Positions 1-8,389 of a stretch of 64,000 bases of DNA are shown piece by piece. The position numbers were made by a program, and so were the translations under genes. The first letter of the stretch is position 1. Every line of letters begins with the position of its first letter. This DNA comes from Myxococcus eversor (lineage in GTDB: Bacteria; Myxococcota; Myxococcia; Myxococcales; Myxococcaceae). The notes beneath the pieces are model-generated. The model was not told the origin of the DNA, did not search any database, and saw only the letters and a list, made by a program, of their open reading frames with translations. Location of the stretch: the NCBI RefSeq assembly GCF_010894455.1, contig NZ_JAAIXY010000011.1, positions 248,001 to 312,000 on the forward strand. The letters are read 5' to 3'.

Positions 1-532
1 CATGCCCATCCGCGACGTGGACGCGTTCGCGCCGGCGGGTCCGGTGCCTCTCAGGGTGCTGGCCAACCGTGGGGCGAATGGCATCGACGGCATCATCTCC
101 AGCGCGCTGGGCATGGCCGCCGCGGCCTCGCGTCCCGCCGTGCTGCTCACCGGCGACCTGGCGCTGCTTCACGACGTGGGCGCCTTCGTCACGGCGTCGC
201 GTTCGCGCGTTCCGCTGACGGTGGTCGCCGTGAACAACGACGGCGGTGGCATCTTCTCGTTCCTGCCCATCGCGCAGGCGGCGAAGCCAGACGAGTTCGA
301 GACGTTGTTCGGCACCCCGCACGGGGTGGACCTGTCGCATGCGGCGGCGCTCGGCGGGGCGCGGCTGCACCGGCCGACGACTCCCACCGCGCTGCGGTCG
401 GCGGTACGTGAAGGACTCGAAGGCGGCCTGCACCTCGTGGAGGTTCGCGTGGACCGGGCCGCGAACGTGGATGACCATCGGCAGCTCTTCGCGAGGATGG
501 CCGCCGCACTGGGAGACGGACCATGGGCGTGA
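1..532 (+). CDS. menD: MenD, C-terminal part (2-succinyl-5-enolpyruvyl-6-hydroxy-3-cyclohexene-1-carboxylate synthase), cut by left edge
   Basis: Thiamine-diphosphate enzyme of menaquinone synthesis that joins isochorismate and 2-oxoglutarate to give SEPHCHC. Only the last ~176 codons are present; the reading frame is open to the left edge, so the first visible Met is not the start. What remains is the ThDP-binding C-terminal domain: the segment NRGANGIDGIISSALG, the motif TGDLALLHDVGAF and the downstream VNNDGGGIFSFLP match the cofactor-binding stretch of MenD in order and spacing. The last codons overlap menH by 10 bases, and four more men genes follow on the same strand, which supports the assignment over other ThDP enzymes such as acetolactate synthase. 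Confidence 0.93.
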   Translation, partial: MPIRDVDAFAPAGPVPLRVLANRGANGIDGIISSALGMAAAASRPAVLLTGDLALLHDVGAFVTASRSRVPLTVVAVNNDGGGIFSFLPIAQAAKPDEFETLFGTPHGVDLSHAAALGGARLHRPTTPTALRSAVREGLEGGLHLVEVRVDRAANVDDHRQLFARMAAALGDGPWA

Positions 533-1383
533 CACTGGCCTGCGAGACATGGGGAGAAGGCTCCCGGCCCCTCGTGCTGCTGCACGGCTTCACCGGCAAC
601 CGGGCTTCGTTCAACGGACTGCGTCCGCTGCTGGGCCGCTCAGTGCGAGCCATCGCGGTGGACCTGCCGGGGCATGGCGCCACGCCATTGCCCACGCGAC
701 AGGGCCGCGACGGCTTCCTGGAGACGGTGGACGCGCTGGTCGCCCTGGTCGACTCGCTGGGCGCGGGCACGGTGGACCTGCTCGGTTATTCGCAGGGCGC
801 GCGGGTGGCGCTGGCCGCGGCCGTGCGCGCACCAGACCGGTTCGGTCGGCTCATCATGGAGAGCGGTTCACCGGGCCTGCATCGACGACAGGAGCGGTCC
901 GCGCGACGTGAGGCGGACGCGCGGCTCGCGGCCTTCATCCGTGCGCGAGGCGTGGACGCCTTCGTGGAGCGCTGGGAGGCGCTGCCCATGTTCGACGGGC
1001 TGCGAGCCATGCCCGAGGATCGCCGGGACACGCTGCGCGCGCACCGTCGCGCTTGCACCGTGGAGGGGCTCGCCGGGGCGCTGGAGTGCCTGGGGCTCGG
1101 AGTGCAACCGGATTACTGGTCGGAGCTGCATCACCAGCGGCTGCCCACGTTGCTGCTCACGGGCGCGCGGGACGAGAAGTTCACGCAGACGGCGCGCAAG
1201 ATGGCGACGGAGCTTCCGGTGGTGTGGCGCCATGCCTTCTCGGATTGCGGCCACGCGCCACACCTGGAGGCGCCCGAGGACTACTCCCGAGAGGTGCTGG
1301 GGTTCCTCCAGACGCCCTGGTACGAGGCGCCCCAGTTCGAGGCCGCCACTCCGACGGCGAGCCCTGGGAGGGTGAACCCGTGA
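523..1383 (+). CDS. menH: MenH, SHCHC synthase (alpha/beta hydrolase)
   Basis: Removes pyruvate from SEPHCHC to give 2-succinyl-6-hydroxy-2,4-cyclohexadiene-1-carboxylate, the step after MenD. The 286-aa protein has the alpha/beta-hydrolase core: HGFTGN near residue 21 (oxyanion loop), nucleophile elbow GYSQGA with Ser90, an acidic loop GARDEKFT and the late histidine in CGHAPHLE. HGFTGN and GYSQGAR are typical of MenH. The ATG lies inside the end of menD, and the stop overlaps the GTG of menA, so translation of the three genes is probably coupled. The last ~25 residues after the fold are low-complexity and probably disordered. A generic hydrolase is possible by sequence alone, but the context settles it. 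Confidence 0.92.
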   Translation: MGVTLACETWGEGSRPLVLLHGFTGNRASFNGLRPLLGRSVRAIAVDLPGHGATPLPTRQGRDGFLETVDALVALVDSLGAGTVDLLGYSQGARVALAAAVRAPDRFGRLIMESGSPGLHRRQERSARREADARLAAFIRARGVDAFVERWEALPMFDGLRAMPEDRRDTLRAHRRACTVEGLAGALECLGLGVQPDYWSELHHQRLPTLLLTGARDEKFTQTARKMATELPVVWRHAFSDCGHAPHLEAPEDYSREVLGFLQTPWYEAPQFEAATPTASPGRVNP

Positions 1384-2303
1384 GTACGTCCGTGCCGGGA
1401 GCTCCGGTGGCCATGGTGAAGCCTCGGCCCACGGTGAAGACGTGGTTGATGGCGGTCCGCCCCAAGACGCTGACGGCGGCGCTGGTGCCGGTGCTGGTGG
1501 GGACGACGCTCGCGTTCGGTCTGGGCGTGGGGCGCATCGTCCCGGCGCTGGCGGCGCTCTTGGGCGCGGTGCTCATCCAGATCGGCACCAACTTCATCAA
1601 CGACTACTACGACTTCAAGAAGGGCGCGGACACGCACGAGCGGCTCGGGCCGGTGCGAGTCACGCAGAGCGGGCTCATCGCGCCGGGCACGGTGCTGCTG
1701 GGCGCGGCGATCTGCTTCGGCCTGGCGACGGCGGTGGGGGCGTACCTCGTGGCGGTGGGCGGCTGGCCCATCGTCGCGATTGGCCTCGCGTCTCTCCTCT
1801 GTGGCTACGCGTACACGGGCGGGCCGTTCCCCCTGGGTTACAACGGCCTGGGCGACCTCTTCGTCTTCATCTTCTTCGGGCTCGTCGCGGTGACGGGGAC
1901 CTTCTACGTGCAGGCCGGCACGGTGCATGCGGCGGCGTGGTGGGCGGCCATCCCCGTGGGCGCGAGCGGCACCATGCTCATCGTCGTCAACAACCTGCGG
2001 GACGTCACCACGGACGTGAAGGCGGGCAAGCGCACACTGGCGGTGCGCTGGGGGACGACGGCGGGCAAGGCCGAGTACGTGCTGCTGCTCGTGGCTTCGT
2101 TCGCCACGCCGGTGGCGATGTTCGCGCTGGGACTCGCGGGACCCTGGGTCTTTCTCTCATTCTTGAGTGCGCCCCTCGTCGTGCCGCCGCTGAAGCGGGT
2201 GCTGCGAGAGCAGGGGGCCGCGCTGAACCCGGCGCTGGGCGGGACGGCGCGCTTCCAACTCTTCTTCGGTTTGCTGTTCGGCGTGGGCCTGTACCTGCGA
2301 TGA
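1380..2303 (+). CDS. menA: MenA, 1,4-dihydroxy-2-naphthoate polyprenyltransferase
   Basis: Integral membrane prenyltransferase that attaches the isoprenoid tail to dihydroxynaphthoate, giving demethylmenaquinone. About 307 aa from a GTG that overlaps the menH stop (GTGA); the open frame continues far upstream but that part lies within menH. The first aspartate-rich motif is NDYYDFKKGAD, and the second Asp/Lys motif is DVTTDVKAGKRTLAVRWG, both typical of UbiA-family MenA. Eight or so hydrophobic helices fill the rest. Its position between menH and menC fits. UbiA-type enzymes for other quinones are the only real alternative and are unlikely in this cluster. Confidence 0.93.
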   Translation: MSTSVPGAPVAMVKPRPTVKTWLMAVRPKTLTAALVPVLVGTTLAFGLGVGRIVPALAALLGAVLIQIGTNFINDYYDFKKGADTHERLGPVRVTQSGLIAPGTVLLGAAICFGLATAVGAYLVAVGGWPIVAIGLASLLCGYAYTGGPFPLGYNGLGDLFVFIFFGLVAVTGTFYVQAGTVHAAAWWAAIPVGASGTMLIVVNNLRDVTTDVKAGKRTLAVRWGTTAGKAEYVLLLVASFATPVAMFALGLAGPWVFLSFLSAPLVVPPLKRVLREQGAALNPALGGTARFQLFFGLLFGVGLYLR

Positions 2304-2312
2304 TGTGAGCTC

Positions 2313-3473
2313 ATGCGCATTGTCCAGGCGACGCTGACCCCGCTGAAGTTGGAGCTGCTCCAGCCCTTGAAGACAGCCCGAGGCTCCTACTCCGCGCGCG
2401 AGGGTTTCCTCGTGCGGTTGGAGGACGAGGACGGGCGGGTGGGGCTCGGAGAGGCGATGCCGCTGCCGGAGTTCGGCACGGAGCCGCTGGCGGTGTGCGG
2501 TGAGGTGTTGGGCGCGTGGCTGTCGTCGCTGAAGGGCCAGATGTTGGGCGACACGGTGCGCGCTGTCGAGGACACGCTGTCGCCCTTTCCTCCGACGGTG
2601 GCACGTGGCGAGGGCGTCCGCGTCCGGGCCCGTCATCCCGCGCCGCCGTGTCCCGTGCCCGCGGCGGAGCATGCGCTGGAGCTGGCCCTGTTGGACCTGC
2701 TCGCGAAGCGCCAGGGCGTTCCGCTGTGCTGGCTGCTGGCCGAGGAGTCGCGTCCCGAGGTGCTGGTGAACGCGCTGCTGGGTGAGGAGTCCCCGGAGGC
2801 GCTCGCGGAGGAAGCCAGGCGCGCGGTGGCCGAGGGCTACGGGACGCTGAAGTTGAAGGTGGCGACGCGCTCGCTGGAGGCGGACGAGCAGCGCGTGAAG
2901 GCGGTGCGCGAGGCCGTGGGGCCGGACGTGAAGCTGCGGCTGGACGCGAATGGTGGCTGGTCCGAGCCCGAGGCGAAGCGAGCGCTCGACAAGCTGGGCT
3001 GGTACGGCCTGGAGCTGGTGGAGCAGCCGACGCCGCCGGAGGACCTGTCGGCCCTGTGGCGCGTGCAGCGAAGGGCGCCGTGCATGGTGGCGGCGGACGA
3101 GTCGCTCGGCTCTCCGGAGACGCTGCGCGCGCTGCTGTCGGTGGACCCGCTGTTGGGCGGCGGACCTGCGGTGGGCGCGGTGGTGCTCAAGCCGATGGTG
3201 TTGGGCGGACTGCTCCCCGGGCTCGTGGTGGCGATGCGGGCCGCGCGGCTGGGGATGCAGGCGTATGTGACGAGCTCGCTGGATGGCGTGGTGGCCCGAG
3301 CGGGCGCCGCGCACCTGGCCGCCGCGCTGCCCTCGGGCGTGCTGGCCTCGGGGCTCGCGGTGGGGCGGCTCTTCGCGAAGGAGCCCGACTGGAATGAGTA
3401 CCAGCCCGTCCACGGACGTATCCGTCTTCCGGAGTCGCCTGGGCTGGGCCTGGATGCCGGGGCGTTGGTGTGA
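2313..3473 (+). CDS. menC: MenC, o-succinylbenzoate synthase
   Basis: Enolase-superfamily dehydratase that converts SHCHC to o-succinylbenzoate. 386 aa. The superfamily residues appear in order: the KLK lysine pair near residue 179, metal-binding Asp in RLDANGGW (~211), Glu in ELVEQPTP (~237), Asp in AADESLG (~262) and the second catalytic Lys in VVLKP (~292). The ATG at 2313 lies 9 bases after the menA stop. A Pro/Arg-rich insert near residues 100-115 (VRVRARHPAPPCPVPAA) is longer than in most MenC proteins. The stop overlaps the GTG of menE. Confidence 0.92.
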   Translation: MRIVQATLTPLKLELLQPLKTARGSYSAREGFLVRLEDEDGRVGLGEAMPLPEFGTEPLAVCGEVLGAWLSSLKGQMLGDTVRAVEDTLSPFPPTVARGEGVRVRARHPAPPCPVPAAEHALELALLDLLAKRQGVPLCWLLAEESRPEVLVNALLGEESPEALAEEARRAVAEGYGTLKLKVATRSLEADEQRVKAVREAVGPDVKLRLDANGGWSEPEAKRALDKLGWYGLELVEQPTPPEDLSALWRVQRRAPCMVAADESLGSPETLRALLSVDPLLGGGPAVGAVVLKPMVLGGLLPGLVVAMRAARLGMQAYVTSSLDGVVARAGAAHLAAALPSGVLASGLAVGRLFAKEPDWNEYQPVHGRIRLPESPGLGLDAGALV

Positions 3474-4912
3474 CGAAGTACGGGTGTCCCGTTCGCGAAG
3501 GAGCCTCGCGTCATCCGGACGTGGAGGCGCTCACCTTCGCGGGGCGCTCGTGGCGTTACGGTGCACTGGATGCGGAGGTGCGTCGGTGGGTGGCCGCGCT
3601 GGAGGCTCGCGGGATTGGCGCGGGCCATCGCGTCTGTGTGCTGGCGACGAATCACGCGGCCTGCGTGTTCCTCTTCTGGGCGTTGGGTCGTCTCGGAGCC
3701 TTGCTGGCGCCGCTCAATGCGCGACTCACCCGCGCGGAGCTGGAGCCCCTGGCCCAGGACGTCGATCCGAGTCTGACGCTTGTCCTGGGAACCCTGCGTG
3801 AGCGGCTGGTCGGCGCTGAGGCGCTGGAGACCTTCGCGGGAGCGCCTTCGTCCGACACGTGCGTGGCGCTGGAGGAGGGCGCGCCGCGTGTCGTCCTCTT
3901 CACCAGCGGGACGACGGGAAGGCCCAAGGGGGCGGTGCTGACGGAGGGGAACTTCCGGGCGTCCTCACGTGGCTCCGCGGAGAACCTGGGAGAACACCGT
4001 GCGCCGCGTTGGCTTGGGACGTTGCCGCTGTTCCACGTCGGTGGGCTCGCGATGCTCACGCGCACCGCATACGAGGGCGGTTGCCTCGTTCTGCACGAGC
4101 GCTTCGATGCGGAAGCCACCTGTCGCGCCATCGACGAGGAGGCCGTGTCGCACGCGAGCCTCGTCGCCACCACGCTGGAGCGGGTGCTGGACGTTCGAGC
4201 CGGGCGTCGCGTGCCGGAGTCCTTCAAGCTGGCGTTGATTGGTGGAGGGCCTGTGCCCGTGCCCTTGTTGGAGCGGGCGCGCGTCGTGGGACTGCTCGCG
4301 CTCCAGACGTATGGGCTGACCGAGGCATGCTCACAGGTGACGACGGAGCGACCTTCTGACGCGGATGGGCGGACCGCCGGGCCACCGCTCCCTGGGCTGG
4401 AGGTTCGCGTCGTCGGAGAGAACGGCGACATGCGAGGCCCCGGGCAGGAGGGCGACATCGAGGTGCGTGGCCCCACGGTGATGGCGGGCTATTGGCGAAG
4501 ACCCGAGGCCACGAGCGAAGTCTTGCGCGACGGCTGGCTGCGCACGAAGGACCTTGGTGTGTTGGACGCACGGGGCCGGCTCACGGTGCTGTCGCGCCGC
4601 ACGGACCTCATCGTCCGGGGCGGGGAGAACATCTACCCGGCCGAGGTGGAGGCGGTGCTCGCCAATCATCCCTCGGTGCAGGAGGCCGCCGTCGTCGGCG
4701 TGCCTGACTCCCGATGGGGCGAAGTCCCCGTGGCCTTCCTCGCGTTGCGCGCGGGCCAGCCGCATCCAGAGGCGGAGGCGCTGGAGGCCTGGTGCCGCCA
4801 GTCGCTCGCGGGCTTCAAGCTGCCGGTGCGGTTCCTCTGGGTGGAGGCCCTGCCACGCAATGCGATGGGGAAGCTGGAGCGCCCCGCGTTGCGCAAGGCC
4901 GCCGAGGAGTGA
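3470..4912 (+). CDS. menE: MenE, o-succinylbenzoate-CoA ligase
   Basis: Acyl-adenylate-forming ligase that activates o-succinylbenzoate with ATP and CoA. 480 aa from a GTG overlapping the menC stop. ANL-superfamily motifs are clear: the P-loop FTSGTTGRPKGAVLT near residue 143, YGLTEA near 283, the hinge region SRRTDLIVRGGENIYPAEVE near 375, and the C-terminal catalytic lysine in RNAMGKLERPAL. The next enzyme of the pathway, MenB, is not in the window and neither is an isochorismate synthase, so the pathway is completed elsewhere. This is the last gene of the run; about 340 bases without a plus-strand gene follow. Confidence 0.9.
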   Translation: MTKYGCPVREGASRHPDVEALTFAGRSWRYGALDAEVRRWVAALEARGIGAGHRVCVLATNHAACVFLFWALGRLGALLAPLNARLTRAELEPLAQDVDPSLTLVLGTLRERLVGAEALETFAGAPSSDTCVALEEGAPRVVLFTSGTTGRPKGAVLTEGNFRASSRGSAENLGEHRAPRWLGTLPLFHVGGLAMLTRTAYEGGCLVLHERFDAEATCRAIDEEAVSHASLVATTLERVLDVRAGRRVPESFKLALIGGGPVPVPLLERARVVGLLALQTYGLTEACSQVTTERPSDADGRTAGPPLPGLEVRVVGENGDMRGPGQEGDIEVRGPTVMAGYWRRPEATSEVLRDGWLRTKDLGVLDARGRLTVLSRRTDLIVRGGENIYPAEVEAVLANHPSVQEAAVVGVPDSRWGEVPVAFLALRAGQPHPEAEALEAWCRQSLAGFKLPVRFLWVEALPRNAMGKLERPALRKAAEE

Positions 4913-5255
4913 GCTCGAGCAGTCGAGCACGCGAGCCCCACCAGTTCACGTGGAGCACGGCCAGTCCGCCGACGTGCCCGCGCAGCCCTTGCGCCGCGCC
5001 TGGCCCCTTGCGCGAAGTCCTTGCGCGCCACTGGGCGTCGCCGTGGGAACCCGGTAGTCTGAGGTGGGAGTGGATTGATGTGTCAATCAATCGTGAAACG
5101 AACCGCTTTCGTCAGAGCCCTTCCCTCGGATGGGAGCTTTCGTGCGGCCCCTTGAAGGGACCTTTCACGCGCTCACCCTCGACGAGGGGGCCAAGGCTCC
5201 TGGTGGGGACGGGACGCCGGAAGCCGGGGGACCTCCGGCGAGCGTCTGCCCCGAC
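4913..5255. other. Intergenic stretch after menE
   Basis: Lies between the convergent ends of menE and the small minus-strand orphan. I see no convincing gene. The only structure noted is an inverted repeat CGCCGGA / TCCGGCG at 5215-5240, 15 bases past the orphan's stop, which could terminate the minus-strand transcript although it lacks a clean T-run. Confidence 0.5.
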
Positions 5256-5468
5256 TCAGGACTCCGAGACGGGGTGGCCCCAGGGATTGGTGCGCGGGTA
5301 CTCACGCAGCATCGCGCTCAACCGGTACGCCGCCGCCACGGTGGCGCTGACGCGCACCCGCCGGGTGAGGGAGGCTCCACGGGCCGCCGCCGCGCCCAGT
5401 CGCGCCGCCTGCTGGGCGAGCTGGCGCTCCACCTCGGGGGACCAGCGGGAGAATTCGAGCCATTCCAT
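5256..5468 (-). CDS. Small conserved-looking protein of unknown function (70 aa)
   Basis: I do not recognise this protein. The minus-strand frame is open further upstream, but the ATG at 5468 has a good ribosome-binding site (AAGGAG, about 7 bases away), and the sequence before it reads like non-coding DNA. The product is basic and alanine-rich, starts MEWLEFSRWSPEVERQLAQQ, and is predicted to form two or three helices with no signal peptide, membrane segment or known motif. It is a single gene flanked by convergent menE and a ~390-base gap. It may be a small DNA- or protein-binding factor, but nothing in the sequence shows that. Confidence 0.55.
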   Translation of the reverse strand: MEWLEFSRWSPEVERQLAQQAARLGAAAARGASLTRRVRVSATVAAAYRLSAMLREYPRTNPWGHPVSES

Positions 5469-5859
5469 CTGACTGCTCCTTCGCGAACTTCGCGTGAGGG
5501 GGAAGCTCCACCAAAGCATCCGTCGATCCCCGAAAGCACGACGCCGCGCGTTGCCACGACATCTGTGCTGCTTTCCAGACAGGGTCTCCGTCGCTACTCG
5601 ACACTGCGATTTCATGCAGACGCAAAACTTGTAGCTCACGAGGAACGCGCACCCACCTCGGCCCACGAGGGGAATCCGCCGGGTAGGGAGCACCTCCCCG
5701 CTTGCAACAGAAAACATCCAGGCGTGATTGGAAATTCTGTTCGAGGGGTGAAACTCAAACAGGCAAGGAATCCACCCCCAGGCGTTCTTTGAATCAAGAG
5801 GCACGGGGCGAGGCGGAGCGGTGGTACTGGCTTGATTATTCCAAGGCCTGGCCTGGGGG
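5469..5859. promoter_or_regulatory. Divergent upstream region between the 70-aa orphan and the FAD monooxygenase
   Basis: About 390 bases without a supported gene, more A+T-rich than the surroundings (notably 5560-5640 and 5700-5800). It must hold the promoters of both divergent neighbours. I could not identify a convincing -35/-10 pair or operator. Confidence 0.4.
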
Positions 5860-7527
5860 ATGAATCAAAGGCAGTTCAACAAGCACGGCACCCGGAGGGC
5901 GGACGTGGCTCCAGAAACTGTTGATGTCATCATCGTGGGATGTGGACCGGTCGGAGCGATGGCAGCCAATCTGCTGGGGCTCCAAGGCGTGAGGACCCTG
6001 GTGGTGGAGAAGGAGCTGTCCGCGCATGGGCAGTCCCGCGCCATCAGCGTGGACGACGAGGCCCAGCGCATCTTCCAGTCCGCGGGACTGGAGGGCGAGC
6101 TGGGGCCGGGCTTCCATCCGTGCCACACGCTGCGCTACCTCGACGACCGCCTGCGCTCGCTCGCGGAGGTGGACTTCGCGGGGTTGGATCAACCGTACGG
6201 CCACTACGTGGGGGCCTTCTTCCAGCAGCCGCGCATGGAGGCGGGGCTGCGGCGGGGGATGGCGCGCTTCGAACACGTGGAGCTGTGGCAGGGCCGCGAG
6301 GTCGAGTCCTTCGTGCAGGATGGCGAGGGGCTCAACGTGCGCGTGCGCGAGTGCGGCACCGACAAGTCCGTGACGGTGCGCGCGCGCTACCTGCTGGCCT
6401 GCGACGGCGCCCACAGCTCCATCCGCCGCAAGCTGGACCTCAAGCTGGAGGGCACCACCGCGCTGGAGCACTCGCTGGCGATCACGGTGAGCACCACGTC
6501 GCCGGAGCCCGACTACACCAGCTACCTGTGCGGACCGAACCGTCGGGGCTTCATCGCGCGCACCGCGCGGGACGAGATGCGCTTCGACCTGATTGTCGAC
6601 CCGGGCGCGGACCTGGAGGCCGTGCGGCAGCCGGACCACGTGCGCTCGCTCATCGCGCACTACATCGACCCGGCGACGGTGACCATCCGCTCCGTCAACG
6701 TCCACTCGTACCACAGCCGGCTCGTGGACCGCTGGAGGGTGGGGCGCGCGTTCCTGCTCGGTGACGCCGCGCACCTGATGCCGCCCTTCCTGGGCCAGGG
6801 CCTGTGCGCGGGCTTCCGCGACGCGGCGAACCTGACCTGGAAGCTGGCGCGAGTCCTCGACGGCTCGGCGGACGACTCGCTCCTGGACACGTACGAGCAG
6901 GAGCGCCGGGGCCACGTCGCGGAGGTCATCAAGAGCTCGGACGCCATGGGCCGGGCGATGATGACCGGCGGCCAGGTGCTGGCGCGCGCGCGCAACGTGC
7001 TCATCCAACTGCTCTACCGCCTGCCCGTCACCGGGGAGTTCATCCGCCAGTTCAAGGTGAAGCCCGCATTCGCGCTGGAGAAGGGCTTCATCCTCGGCAC
7101 GCAGCGGGCGAAGGCCGCGCCGGAGGGCACCTACTTCCCGCAGCCCCATGTCGAGGCCTCCGAAAACCAGCGGGTGCTGATGGACCACGTGATCGGCGAC
7201 GGCTTCGTGGTGCTGACGCGGCCCGGGGCCTCGCAGGACACGCAGCGGGAGGCGCGCGCGCTGGCGGCCGAGCTGGGCGCGCGGGCCTGGTCGGTGCTCT
7301 CCGCGGAGCGCATCGGCGAGCCGCCCGCGGACGCGTTCGTGGACACGGAGGGCCGGCTGAGCGCGTGGTTCAAGCACCACGACAAGGACGTGGTGGTGCT
7401 GCGTCCGGACCGCTACGTGTACGGCACGTCGAACGGCCCCAGCCTGGACGGGCTCCGCCGCTCGCTGCGCGGACTCATCCGTCCCAGGCCTTCGGGCGGC
7501 TCCACCGAGGTCCGCCGCGCCGGGTGA
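5860..7527 (+). CDS. FAD-dependent aromatic-ring monooxygenase (MhpA/PheA-like)
   Basis: Class A flavoprotein hydroxylase that uses NAD(P)H and O2 to hydroxylate an aromatic or polyketide ring. 555 aa. N-terminal Rossmann motif GCGPVG at residues 27-32 with a following VVEKE acidic end; the DG motif CDGAHSSIRR near 184; and the GD motif LLGDAAHLMPPFLGQG near 303, which binds the FAD ribityl chain. The C-terminal ~130 residues form the thioredoxin-like tail seen in MhpA and phenol hydroxylases. The ATG at 5860 follows GGGGG at short distance. It stands alone, convergent with the diiron protein gene, so the substrate cannot be read from context; 3-(3-hydroxyphenyl)propionate-type phenols or a secondary metabolite are both possible. 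Confidence 0.85.
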   Translation: MNQRQFNKHGTRRADVAPETVDVIIVGCGPVGAMAANLLGLQGVRTLVVEKELSAHGQSRAISVDDEAQRIFQSAGLEGELGPGFHPCHTLRYLDDRLRSLAEVDFAGLDQPYGHYVGAFFQQPRMEAGLRRGMARFEHVELWQGREVESFVQDGEGLNVRVRECGTDKSVTVRARYLLACDGAHSSIRRKLDLKLEGTTALEHSLAITVSTTSPEPDYTSYLCGPNRRGFIARTARDEMRFDLIVDPGADLEAVRQPDHVRSLIAHYIDPATVTIRSVNVHSYHSRLVDRWRVGRAFLLGDAAHLMPPFLGQGLCAGFRDAANLTWKLARVLDGSADDSLLDTYEQERRGHVAEVIKSSDAMGRAMMTGGQVLARARNVLIQLLYRLPVTGEFIRQFKVKPAFALEKGFILGTQRAKAAPEGTYFPQPHVEASENQRVLMDHVIGDGFVVLTRPGASQDTQREARALAAELGARAWSVLSAERIGEPPADAFVDTEGRLSAWFKHHDKDVVVLRPDRYVYGTSNGPSLDGLRRSLRGLIRPRPSGGSTEVRRAG

Positions 7528-7559
7528 TGCGAGGGCAGGGGACTGCGTGAAATGACGAC

Positions 7560-7593
7560 GGGGCGCCCAGGCCGAGATGGCCCGAGGCGCCCC
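7560..7593. terminator. Bidirectional hairpin between convergent genes
   Basis: Perfect 8-bp stem GGGGCGCC / GGCGCCCC with an inner GGCC...GGCC pairing, located between the stop of the monooxygenase and the stop of the convergent diiron protein gene. No strong T-run. Confidence 0.6.
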
Positions 7594-7619
7594 GAAGTGT
7601 TCTTCGCCAGCAGGTGAGG

Positions 7620-8369
7620 TCAGGCCGCCGCGGCGGGCTTGAGCATGCCCTGGGCGCGCTCGACACAGTCGCCCATGAAGCGCAGGTAGATGTCGAGCGC
7701 CTGGGCGCCCGTCTTGCCGATGACCTCGGCCTTCTCGGGGACCTGGGTCAGCAGCTTGCCGAGCATCACCTCGTTGAGGGCGGTGTGGCCCACGTCGATT
7801 TCGGCGTGCTCCTTCACGAAGGACATCGCCTCCATGATGTCTTCGCCACATACGCGCTTGGCCTGAGCCATCAGTCCGGGCGCGAAGACGACCGACAGGT
7901 TCTCGATTTCATATTCAATCGCGACCTGGGCGGCGGGCATGGGCCCGACGATGGTGTCCTCGTGGATCTTCCGGTAGTCCACCATGGACTGCGTGGGCGC
8001 CTGGTTCAGCAGGGCGTTCGCGTCCAGCTGGGGGGCGCGCCTGGCGTTCCACCGGGCGACGAGGCTCTTGGTGTCCTCGATCATCATCAGGTGGTGGCCT
8101 TCCTCGTGCTTCGCGTGGGTGATGAGCTTCTCGCCCACGTCCTTGAGGCCCATCTTCACGGTGGCCTCGCCAGCGCGGCGAATCCAGCCGTCCACCGGCT
8201 CCGTCATGTACACGCCCAGCGAGTTGAGCTGGATGAGGAAGCCTTCCACGAGCGCCGGGTCCACGTTCGGATCCAACAGCGTCTGGAGCGCGGGAGAGGA
8301 CTTGAGGCGCTCGCGGACTTCGACCACGTGGGGAACGTACTTCTGCTCCACGAGTTGCTTGTTGCTCAT
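7620..8369 (-). CDS. Heme-oxygenase-like diiron (HDO/TenA-type) protein
   Basis: All-helical 249-aa protein of the heme-oxygenase-like superfamily. The C-terminal helix carries H188-x3-D192-x2-H195, the metal motif of heme-oxygenase-like diiron oxidases such as CADD and SznF; Glu156 lies 32 residues before it, the same gap as the bridging Glu in CADD. An acidic/His cluster THAKHEEGHH at residues 84-93 supplies the remaining ligands. This suggests a non-heme diiron centre rather than heme binding, but the substrate is unknown. ATG 8369 has AGAGGT about 6 bases upstream. It lies 20 bases after the PilZ-acetyltransferase gene and is surely co-transcribed with it. TenA-like thiaminase activity is less likely: no thiamine gene is nearby. 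Confidence 0.72.
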   Translation of the reverse strand: MSNKQLVEQKYVPHVVEVRERLKSSPALQTLLDPNVDPALVEGFLIQLNSLGVYMTEPVDGWIRRAGEATVKMGLKDVGEKLITHAKHEEGHHLMMIEDTKSLVARWNARRAPQLDANALLNQAPTQSMVDYRKIHEDTIVGPMPAAQVAIEYEIENLSVVFAPGLMAQAKRVCGEDIMEAMSFVKEHAEIDVGHTALNEVMLGKLLTQVPEKAEVIGKTGAQALDIYLRFMGDCVERAQGMLKPAAAA

Positions 8370-8389
8370 GTCTGAACCTCTAGGGCGTG

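Noticed and set aside
8-520. menD remnant as a pseudogene
   Set aside because: The frame is open to the window edge with conserved cofactor motifs, so it is truncated by the window, not by mutation.
5836-7851. 671-aa minus-strand frame opposite the FAD monooxygenase
   Set aside because: Shadow frame that also runs across the terminator region between two real genes.
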